From the NCBI GenBank assembly GCA_019155185.1, contig CM032797.1:10650881-10714880 (forward strand): a stretch of 64,000 bases of DNA, in the 5' to 3' direction. Every line of letters begins with the position of its first letter. Positions within the stretch are counted from its first letter, which is position 1. The stretch comes from Beaufortia kweichowensis (Eukaryota; Chordata; Actinopteri; Cypriniformes; Gastromyzontidae). Positions 10,402 through 22,400 of this stretch are shown in pieces. The position numbers and the translations under genes were made by a program. The notes beneath the pieces were generated by a model. It ran no database searches. It was given only the letters and a program-made list of their open reading frames with translations, and was not told where the DNA came from.

Positions 10402-13400
10402 CTGGATGGAAAGAGATCACAGCTTCTGATTACATAACTGCCCTCCAAGACATTACACAACACTGAAACATCCAAAAATAAACACAAAACAACTTTTAAA
10501 AAAAAATCCCAGTTAAATTTGTTCTCCACCCACAGCTGAACCATTAAACCTAATAAATGTTGAGTAAATATATCTTGGAGAACTGTAAGTGGCCAAGACA
10601 CTAAAAACATTACACTAATGAGCTAGAAGAGACTTACATCAATGAGGATCTTGACTTCATGTTTCTTTAAATCTCCCCCGATCTTGGCTGCCAGCAGGAC
10701 GCAGGCCCCGGCGCAGAGCTTACGGTTCTGTTTGTGGAGTTTACCCTGCAACACCAGCTTCTCAAAGTAAACGAAAGCCATGGCCACCGTGGACTCCTCG
10801 TATCCACACTCCTCCAGAACTAGCTTACGGATCTCCCTCTTCAGACTATGAAAACAACACATCAGATGTTATATAATACTGTAAACATTTTCACTTTCAA
10901 AGACTAATTCATTAGGTTTTTATTATACCGTTTTATTAGGTCTGTGCCGAGTAGCCAACACGGACAGTAAATCAATATAATCTGAATCATGTGATTAAGA
11001 GGTGGAGTATTGGCTGAAACACTTGATATCTTTTGGCTCATCAGTGGTGTTTGTTAAGTGATAGCATCACAATCGCTCATATAGTACATAGGGTCAGTGA
11101 TCTGAACAAGCCCTTTACCCCCACACAACGTTTTGGCAACGTTACGATCCAGACTAGACATCTCATTTAATACCTCAGATCGTGTGGCTTGTTGGGGAGG
11201 TGTGCTATTACTTTTCTATGGAAGCTGCTGATTTTTGTGGTAAACATTTAGTCTATAAATATGAACCCTGGCAGTCATTTAAAGACTGATAGCTGCTTCC
11301 TTAAAATTCAGCTGACATAGCAATGTTTTCTCAGTCTTTGGCTAACTTGCGGTCAAAAATGCACTAAAAAAGGCATTTATTTATTTCCAACATATAAAAC
11401 AATTGTTTTTTGATTAGGTCAAAGTCAAAATACACCCTGCCCAAAGTAGGTCTAAGGTTAAGCACGCACACTGATATACCAACATAAAGCAATAATCAGA
11501 TAAACAGAAGGAAGATTACAAACATCTTTACCTCCTTATCTTGCTCAGCGTTAGCCGAATGTGAGGGAACTTCTCTTTAAAGGTCTCATTCATGTCCTTT
11601 TTGAGGTCAGATGGCTTGACGTACTCGATGACTGTGGTCTATGAAGAAACAGACAATGGTGGATATTCACTGAGATTGGTCATCACCCTCACATATGAGT
11701 AGACAGACATAACACGGGTCAAAGAGCCACTGTTTTCCACTGGGCCACTGGAAAACATTTGCTTAGTGCAGGGCAATTGAGGCACGAATCATATGATATA
11801 AGACATTTATTTGACAAGTTTAAATCAGTGTCTGAAAGGGTCTTTTGTTGTGTAATGCATAAAAATTGTGCAGGAACATAATTTTTTTATCCATTCTGCA
11901 GTGACTTTTCTTGGTAGAATACAATAGCAATTGTCACAAGCATTAACTAATCAATGAAAGGAAGGGGAAAGTAAAAAAAGCCTGAACTGTTTGTATGCGT
12001 CTGAAGTATGTGTGCGAACAAAAACAGAGCTGGGAAATAGGAAATGGACGATGTGACTCCTGTTACGTAAACATGATAAAATCCCTTTCGGTCGCTTGCT
12101 GCTATTTCAAAAAGCGAATGCATCTGCCAACAATAGAATAAAGAGAATGCTGAAAACCCTTTAGAGAAGTGAAGAAAAAACGTCAAAGGCATGCAGCACG
12201 GTTGAGGCATATTCTCACAGAGTATTTGGAAGAGAGACAACTATTTTTTCAAGGTGACCATTGTGGTATTTCTCCATAACAACTGAGAATTCAAGTAAAT
12301 GTGTGTGTAACCGTAAACCATAACAGTCAAAGCTCAAACAAGCATGTCATGCCTTTTTATGAAAGTATCCACGTACCAAACATTACATGACAAAGTACCG
12401 AATTAACGTACCAAACTATGCTTCATTTAAAAGCATTTAAGAGCTACAGTATGACAGATCCAAATTCGAGCAATAGAGATGTCCTCTTAGTACACAATGG
12501 GGACAAACCATATAAAAATCATCTTGCTTTGTGCTACGTGATAACTCACCATGTATGAGGGAAAGATAAGCACTCTTTTGTGCTTTCCACATGGCCATTG
12601 CGGGTCATCCAGAAGATTTGGGTCGTACTCCCTGAAATCTCCCAGTTCATTCCCTGTGGGACGAAAGTGAATGAATAAACACATTTTACACATGTTGTGA
12701 CTGCTAAATAGTGTAAACAAGATGCAGCAAACATGTCTGGAACGGCAACATTTTTGTACACAGATGAAGTTAATTTTGCTATGATACTTAGTATTGTAAT
12801 CATTTGGTATGAGTGTGTGCCTTGCAGACGCAGACATTAAAGAAAAAAAACTAAATTGAACTAACGTCTTACCAAAATGTTTATTAAAACTGAACAAGAA
12901 GTCCCTTGTCAGGGTGTATCAGAGAAAATGAGAGAAAATGAAAGGGCTCTGACAGAAACTGTTGGCACACAGACGGACCTGTATCAAGGCTACTCTGGGT
13001 ACTGTTGGCACGTGCCAAACTGAGGCTTCTGTGACTGGCATTACGGGACTGTGAGAACGACGACGTTGAGTCGATGGTGTTTCGACGACCCAGGACATTG
13101 GTTGGATAGAGGAACTGTGTATATGAAACAGTCTATGGAGACATACAGAGAGACTTACTGTATATTCACACATATCAACATTACTGGTGCATTTTTTAGG
13201 TACATATTTAGTCATAAAGTGGTCATCTAATTAACATAAAAAAGTAAGGTTGAAACAACAGATTGTGCAGATACTATAATAAAAAAAACACAAACACAAG
13301 CATTTGTTCAGTCACCTTGCCATCTGCACCCAATTCAACACCCTCCAGGCCGATCACCATCTCCTTGGCACTCATGCCACCAGACGGGTGTCGCTGGCGT

Positions 13401-16400
13401 CCGCTTTCTGCTTTCACATCCCTGCTGGGGCAAGAGAAGACCTCAGAGCTCTGTCTGCCACAGACAACAGCCAAACACACTTAACATGCTGCACTTCATT
13501 CAAATACCTTTTACATGAATCAAATACTAAGATCCGTTTGTATTTTACACATGCATAGCTAACTAAAACTGTACTATATTTTGTATTATACATTCATTTT
13601 TATGATACTTATTTTGCAAGTAAATTTATTAGAAACTATAATTTACCAAATGCCCGATGAATAAATTAGTTTGCAGAAGGCAAAGGATTTAAGGATTATC
13701 AGAGACATCCTGATATGAGGAATAACTACAAACAACATTATCTAAAGCATCGGTTAGTAATATTGACATCTGTAAATGCACTACAATTTGTCAATTGACA
13801 TTTGTCAAGTGTAAGTGATTACTAGGCAGAAGGCATGCAAAAAAAATTACCAGATAAAATTATAATGAGATTAAAATACTGCAACATAACATTTGTCATC
13901 ACTAGCTGATTATTACAATTATGCAACAACACAAAAAGATAAAAGAAGTCTTAGAAAACAAAACAGATTTAGCAATGACTCTTAGCAGTAGCACAGTGTG
14001 ACATGTTTTAGCAAAGCAACAACAATCCCAGAATTCCCAAGATTAGAGACTGCAGTTGTATGTAATATGCACATAACCCCACACAACAGTTCAGTAAATG
14101 GCAAAGCATTAGGCGAGAACTAATACAGCAGCTCTAATGCGTTTTTCCAAGAAATATTTACAGACAAAGCCAAATTTTTGGTCCTATTACTACTACAGCC
14201 CCAGTGTAACAGATACAGACCTGGCCATCACAAAACTACCTGACTCAGTCTGCTTACTTAAACCTTATTTGTGTGTTTTACTGTGTAAGCACTGAATCAG
14301 TAAAACAGCAGGATCTGATGCTTGTGTTGATGTGATCTTAACATCACTGTACACTGGTACTACAGCCAGAAACCAAAATACTGTATCAATGGACTACTTT
14401 TTTTTTTACTTTTTAGGATTAGGAAACTTTTCAGAAGTCTACAAATATAAACCAAAAAGAGTTAAAATAGTAAAAACAAAGAGAAAAAAATATATCAGAT
14501 TCATTCAGATTCTTCTAGCTCACAAATCCACGTTAAAAAGTCTGACCTTTGTCCAGTTAATATGCAATTATTAGTGCCATATGCACACCCTATTTTAGCC
14601 CAAAGGCTTTTTTAAAGCGTTGTGTACTCTAATAAACAGTGCAAAACTTCATCGATTGAGTAGTCATTCTTCAGTACCAATATATCAACAAAATGATATG
14701 ACAAGGCCCAAGGTCTATCTAATCCCTCCCTCAGCATAGACTGAGATACACTTCAATGCCATTGTTTTAGCAACAAACCACAAGTCGGCACACGTATACT
14801 GAAAGCAAGCTGACGTTCCCACTTCATAAGGTAAAAAGTCAAATATTAGTTATACATGCTTTATCCTTCAGTGTGTACCCTATTAAAGTAGACTCAAAAG
14901 AGCACAAACTGTGTTAAACAGTGAGAAAGCAAGGTAATGCCCAGGTGTATGTAAGAGAATGTCCAGTTAGACATGACATATAAAAGAAGATGGCAGGATC
15001 TGTTAAGAAAATAAGATGCACAGCTGCAGGTTTAAGACAAAGGTAGACTGTTCTTAAATAATCACAGATCGTGAAGTCAAGGGTGAGATCTGTGAAAAAC
15101 ATGCCGTAACTCGCTGGTCAATTGAGATTACACACCCACTTCCAAAAATCTGGACAGCTATAAAAATACTCTAATGATCTGTGCATACAGTCTTAAAACT
15201 ACAGAATACTAAGAATACTGAATGTAAAGTTAGATAGAACATGTGAAAAAGCATCGCGTTGTTCAGTTTTTCTGTATTTACTCTGTTAATTCCAAATAAT
15301 TATTTATTTGGAATTAAAATTAGGGGAGATAAGAAAAGTAAAGGGATAAAAAGCTGATAAAATAGTAAGATATGCATGCTGAAGAATACATACCCTGTTT
15401 GGCTACAATCTCGATAGGGCAGGACAGAAAAAACACTATAGAAGGATCTTCTGCCACTGATAAGGACTATCCTATAAAGACAAAATGATACATAAACTAA
15501 TTTAAGCGATCTCTGACAATGTAGAAGTCAGATCCACAGGCAAAGATGAAGAAACACAGTAAATAACTAACATGAAATAGTATGTCATTCATTACTGTGG
15601 GAATGTGTTTGAAAGAATAATAAACAAAGTTAAGAAAAAAGACAACAAGAAGAAAGATAAACAGCCTTTAAAAACATTCTTTGAACTAAATCAAAGCCTC
15701 AGAGGCCACTGGGAAACGAACATGTTTGCAGACAAACAAAAGAATCATAAGTTGAATATTTTGCCAATGCTTTCAAGTGTCCGTGTTTCTTACAGCAGCT
15801 CATCACGAGCTCAGTTCATCTAAAGCATAACAGTAAATAGTGATGGTGGTTACAAACACACAAAGCAAAATAAGAACAGCTGGACAGTCGTATCCTTTCT
15901 GCTCTCTTATTGCAGATACTTTACAAACAAAGACAAAAATCATCACTGGAATTCACGTTTTTTATGCTTTTTCCATCAACTGTCCTGGTCAAAAACCTTT
16001 TGTTTTCTAGCCAACTCATTCACGTTCTCTTTCAGGTTAAAGAGAACATCTGACAAACTTGAAAAAAACAATTAGATAAAAAAGTGACAATAAAAATATC
16101 CACCAAAAACACATACATAATTTCATTTAAAAATAATCTGCTGCTAATATCAACCTAAAACACATCTTCGGACAAATATCTTCATGAAAGGCTTTCATTT
16201 CCAATTTCTGCACTCTTGTTTTATCAAACTGTTTGATACCCAACTGGGTTTAAAGTGTACTGAAGAAATGTTCACATGTTCACACACAATTTTCATCACC
16301 ATGCTGTGAAAAATGACAGGGAAACAGGGAAACTATTCTAAAAAAATACCTGTTAAAAAATAAAAGACGGAAACTGATCATGGGGAGTCTTTCGCTGAAA

Positions 16401-19400
16401 TACTTGATACGTGTGGGTGCTGTTCTCTGGGAGATGTCTACGTGTGGGTTGTTGGGTAGATGTAAACGTACCTTCCATTGCGCATATCGTGTTGCCTTAT
16501 GTTTTTGATGAAGTGGACCTTCTTGAAACTCTTTGGTCGGGGTGAACCAGATAAAGTTCGGCATCTAGATGAAAGACATCAGCGTCAACACTGTTCTTCA
16601 TAGAAACAAGCACTGACTCAAGCTAACAGTTGAAGAGCTTAAGAAAATATAATTGCAGCAAATGCAAATATTACTCTTTAAGTTTTTAATGAATAAGACA
16701 GATTCGGATCACTGCCCGTAATGGACAAACCTTTACTAACTTTACTTACAATAAGGTAAAGTTGGGGTGGAGGAGGGATAATAGAAGAATTGTCGCAGGA
16801 GTGAGGTAAGCAAGTGTTTTAACTTGATGATAACCTTAGTGATGTCACTTTTGATCATTCACATGTACCATATGATAATGAGTTTCTAAATGAAACGGTT
16901 ATGGTCCATACCTGCGTAGGGGAGCATTCTCCTCAATGTCCTCCAAAGTTTCCAGTGAAGACCGCTGGGATATTAGTCTCCGTCTGCATATTAACAACAA
17001 ATGATTACAAAGTTTTCCAAAGCTGTTCCAACCATCCAATCATGATCATATTAAGTTTGTATTTTATTTGGCATGTATTACTAATCCTTTACTAATGCTT
17101 CACATTATGTGCTGCTAACTTTTAATATCTAACTATTTAGTATGCTAGAGACCTAACATGTGTAAGAAGCTGAAAAGTATACATTAGCTTTTCATAAAGT
17201 ATTAAAGCAGAATTAAATCTTTATCATCCACAATAAAAACACTACTGTTGGCTATCATGCCTGATTTTTTTTTTCCTTTATCATTTTTCGATAGGAAAGT
17301 GTAGAGAGACAGGAAGTTATTTAGGAGGAGAGAGAGGGTAACGGGTTCGGAAAGGACGTCAGAGCCGGGATTCGAACTCGCGTCGCACCGATAGCGCAGT
17401 TGCGCTGTATATGTGTCTGGAGCGCTGTCCACTCACCCACAGGCTCCAGACATGCCCGATTTTTACACATCAAAAATTACACATAACATATGAAGTACAC
17501 ATTTTTTTTTTATTATTTTAAGTCCAACAGCATATAACTATCCGAAGTGTTAACTTGTTATTATGGAGCATTGCCAAATACATTATTTCTTCCAAATCCA
17601 GGTTTCCATCAGTACCAAACCTGCTCAACTTTGCTGTTTTCCTGATGTAACATGAGATCACACACAGAATGTTCCAGAATAAAGCCCCTGTAAGAGGATA
17701 AGTCACGGCTCCAGCACAGATTTCAGTTACACTTTCACATAACACATTCCTTGTTGAACGCTGAGGTAATGAGCAACATCTCTTAGCCCGCTCATATGTA
17801 CAATACACCAGGGAGTTTGACAAAAGCCCCATAATCAGCACTTGTTTCTATTTTGAGGCGCTAACTAAAGCTTTTCTTCTGACTTCACATTTTAATTCAT
17901 ATGCTTTTTCAAATAGCCCCTCACACAAAACCAGGTCAAACCTGGTCCTGTTGCAAAAACCAATGTTCAGAAGAGAATACAATCTTATACAAAATACATA
18001 CTTATATAGAATAGAAACTTCTCAATTGCATGAGGTTTTGAAAGGACATTGACTTGTCCTCACTTGTTTTTGTGTGACAATGAGGGCACCTACATATGCA
18101 TCAGAGAATGCTGTAAAAAGGGAAGGTATATTACAAAGCCAAAAGCTTTCTAGATACCACGTGTGTTTCTGAACACCTGAGCAGGTGAGGTGGAAAATCA
18201 AGACACCTGTCTGGGATACCTGCTCATTAAAGAGGGCAAAAAGTGCATCAACACATCAGTAAGATGAAACTCGACTCCCATGGGGCATTAATGTCTTTCA
18301 CATTGTGTTCTCATGAAGCAACTAAACAACACATGCCTGAAACATCTCACTTGCTTTTCACAATGAAATCACCATACACCATATCCTTCAGCACAAAACA
18401 TTCTTCACAAACTATTACAACAACTCAATTTGTTGTAACTGAAGCACTACATGTTTTGTCTGTCTCATTCTTTTGCTACACTTAGAGATAAAAACAAAAG
18501 GAACTTGGGTAACACAAGCCTGATTTCACTTCTTGTTGCCTTCTGAAAGTATGTAACATTAAGTATGTACAACTGGACTGCACTTGCATTGCATTTGCTA
18601 ACTTGTATCAAATATGCTTCTAGTCTTAGTATGTTTTGAAACAATTTAAGCTTGTACTTCTTGTGACCCTTTTCTCAATCTTAATTTCAAAAGATGCCTA
18701 GGACTTTGATCTTAAAGGAGTCAATGAAAAACAGGGTTGTGTATTCTGGGTGATTATGCATTACACCATTTGAATCCAAAGAAAACAATAGTCCAGTTCA
18801 GACCACTACCAAACTACCACAGTCAAAACATCAAGACACAAATCTTAAACAACTTTTTAAAAGGTCTGTCAATCCATAAGGCTGGAAGACAGTTTCGCTA
18901 TAATGGAAAATACCCTGAGACGTGTTGTGGGCCCTTATCAATAAGCAGCTTAAAAAAGGAGAAGTACTTTTACACAGACAGTTCATCCAAAAAATAAAAA
19001 TGTTGTTATTGTTTATTCACTTTTAATTAAAACCTGCACATGATATTTTAAGAAATGTGGTTTTGTGTCCATACGATGGAAGTCAGTGGAGGCCAGTGTT
19101 GTTTGGCGACCAAAATATTTTGGGGGTTTTGTAAACAAAAGCCATAGAGGCTTGGAATAAAGGTACATGCATGAGGAAAGCATTTTATTTTTTAGATGAA
19201 CTACCCCTTTAAATGACTTATATATAAAGTCTAGTTCATTCATAAAGTTCACTTCTAACAGCAGCATAATCTGAATTGAATGTCTGTATTTTCTTTTTTT
19301 GTTGAGCTGGAAACAGTAGTTAACCACCACATCTGCTTACTATTATTACACAACAGCATTTCCCTTAATTCTTAAAATACCAAAGCTCATTGTTTTAAGA

Positions 19401-22400
19401 GTCTGACTGAATCTAATCCTGCAAAAGTCCTTTGTTCTTGAAAACTTTCTGGACAAGAACGAAGCAAGACGGCTTTGGCAGCCCTTGAGTTTTTTATCAC
19501 GCCCTGGCAGGTTTTTGCCTGCTTGCAATTTCCACCACATCCGATAGTGGTTTAAGGTTTGGTTTAATACCTTATCCTAAATCTTCTCCTGGAAAGAATG
19601 TTAGCGTAATCTTTTAGTAATGCCAGCTAACCACACAATAGTGAGAAAAAGGACGAGATGCATCTAAAGCAATGTTTGTTTCTTTGGTTATGGAGCGCAA
19701 ACAGATTCAACAATGAGCGGGGAAGAAACTTCAATGTTTGGTTAGGAATAGCCTTTTACACTCTTAATCTTGGTGTTGTAAACACCAAAGTTAATAAACA
19801 TAGTGTTGAAAGCCTCCCATTCTTCATTGTTTCTCTCTCGTCATTCATGCCAACCTGGTCTAGAAATGGCTTGCTGATGACATCATACTCTATGTAGCTG
19901 CCTTAGAGGAGTGTTTCAACTGCAAAGCAAGATTAGGTCAGCAGCAGAAAGACACGGGCTATTTAAAAAGATGTACAGCTACCCATTAGTTTATAACAAT
20001 TACACAGTGTGGTCTGACAGGGTTGTGCTAAAGCTATTGTCTGGGACGCCCAATCAAGGCAGACTGATCGGTCTGCTTATGTAGGGTGTGTGTGTTGTTT
20101 TTGGAGGCATGTGTCAGCACATCAAGAGACACCACCGCTCTGCACAGTCTCTCTTCTTTCTTGCTCTTGGCAGCTCATCTAAAGGTTTTGGTCTTCCTGG
20201 TGGAAAGTGGCAGGCGGGCAGGAGGGAGTCTCGGGGAGGAAGTGGAGGTCAAAAGCAGGGAGTGGAAAGGAAGGAGGGGAACGGGAGTCAGGGTACAGAC
20301 TGGGCATCCTGCCTGGAACCTGTGTTTGCTTCCAGCAGCTGCCCATTTACAACAAGTCCCACACTGTTCAATAAAAAGTATGTGTGTGTTGTGCGTTTAC
20401 TGGGTTAGACTGACAATTCAACTGTCCTTGTATATATTAAACAAATAAGATCACTGAAGTGTAAAGAAATAGGAAATATCTTACATTAAAGGTATGTGGG
20501 AATATATGTGGGCATATTCTGGAACCAGACTTTTTTTTTTTAGACACTTCCATATAGTATTTTCATGATTTCTATGGTTAACCACTGAAGTATAATCAGC
20601 ATAATGTTGCCCAGTTTTGCTACGTATACAGAATTGTTAGCTTTTTTCGTTCTGTGCCGTCTCTGAGAAAATCAGTTTCGCCACAAACCTCTCAATTATA
20701 GTCACCGCATTACATATATAACAGGAAAATGCTATTATTTTATACATACAGCAGCCCTATTTACATCTGCTTTGACCCTTACAAAATAAATTGCTAGTAT
20801 TACATAATATAGTCAAGTCAATTCATTCATGTTAAATATACAATTTATATTTATAGCAAGATTCTTTGACATCCGTCTGGCATGCATGACCCAGAGTCTC
20901 ATATTACATTGTATTTGTATGTACACATTTATGCGTACATACGGGGCGTAGTATGTGTATGTTTGTGTGATGTGTGTTAGAGAGAGAAAGTGAGAGATAC
21001 TGTTACACTGAATGTTTATAACAGTAGCTTTGCATGGCTCTGGCGTAACAGACACTAGAAATGTAGGCTTGTTTAGCTGTGATTAAAATGTTGTGGTTAA
21101 GCTGGTTCTCTGAGTAGTTGGGACTGAAAATATCGTGTCTGGCAAACACTTCAGTGTTGCCACCTGCTCATCTCTGATTAGAGACAGTTGTCACTATGAG
21201 CAGCTAAATATATGATCCAGTGTCTTTGAGATACTAGAGGACATGCTTTGAAGATAAATGCATGCTTAAGACAGTTTTAACACTGGAGGAATGCTATGAC
21301 AAAATAGTTTAAAATATGAGGAAATCTTTTTTTAATCATGCTGAAAAGAAACTGCTCTTCAACCACTGCAAGACAATCATGAATTATTTCTTGCACCCGT
21401 GCAAACTGTGTCATCAGAAGTACGCACACTGAATTCAGGTCACTCAGGATTTTAATGAATGATTCAGAAAGGTCTGAATGGATATTATTGATCACGGGTT
21501 GTGTTTAATGTGTCTAATGGGGCCATTAGTTCAATGGTAGCTTATCTCCTGTTTCGCTAAAGTCAGATGGTAATCCCCCACTGGACAGCTTCTATACGTG
21601 TTGTCTTCTAATGTTGTATGAGTCCTCTAAAGCACCTCAAATGAATGAACTACACAGGGGTTTCCTGTACTGTATTTCTGTGAATGGTCTTTACATCACA
21701 CAGTTCATGTTACCATGTATTTGCCTATGTAAGCACAAAGTAATACAAATTACCAGCTTGTCATCAAATACCTGGCAGAGTGTTTATGTTTGTGTAATAC
21801 TATGCTAATACCTATTACTTGATATATAGAGTGGCACTAAAGAGTGTTTGAACACTTACGCCAGACTTTCAATGTATAAATATATTTGTATTAGACAGCA
21901 AAATATCAAACCAAGTGGCATTTATGTTATCAGAAAGATGGCTTTTAAACAAGAAAAATTATTTTTTAAATAATATTAAAATATATAGACACACTATTGT
22001 GGAATAACTAAAGATAAAAAACGTTATGTAATACACATGTGTGAACTTGAGGAAACTACTTTTATAAACAGAAAATGACAGTATGGTCCATTTCATTAAA
22101 AGTTGCAAAATGGCCCACTGAAGTAATGTTAGTTTTGAGAAAAGCACTAATAATCATAATTTGCTTGCAGGTGCCACTTGGTTTAAATCTAACCAAATAT
22201 GTACACCCATTAATCGCAATGCACTCCTGCAACAAATATTACTGCATAAACCCAATGCATTATGTTACCTGGATCGCTGCAGCTCAAGGGCAGAGTTGGC
22301 TATCTGCCCCCCTCCAGACAGCAGTAGTTCTGGCTGGACTGCCTGGAGTAAGAAACAGGCAAGATTCCCTGAGTGTACGTCTGGAGTCTCCCCCTCGTAG

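Larger units (their letters stand above)
16984..22268 (-). other. cables1: cables1 intron 1
   Basis: The 5.3 kb first intron. It contains a SINE (17271-17450), a foldback MITE (18970-19214), a more complex, GC-richer block at 20070-20390, and an inverted repeat pair at 21908 and 22172. No coding exon was recognised inside. Confidence 0.8.

Noticed and set aside
12487..12897. A 136-codon minus-strand ORF taken as one protein
   Set aside because: Only its GNELGDF to PSYM portion (exon 7 of cables1) is real; the rest reads through introns.
13115..13132. Shorter cables1 exon 6 starting at FLYPTN
   Set aside because: The upstream in-frame acceptor adds TVSYTQ, which is present in human CABLES1, so the longer exon was kept.
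20086..20448. Overlapping 106- and 120-codon plus-strand ORFs in cables1 intron 1
   Set aside because: GC- and purine-rich sequence keeps several frames open at once; no domain, no splice context.
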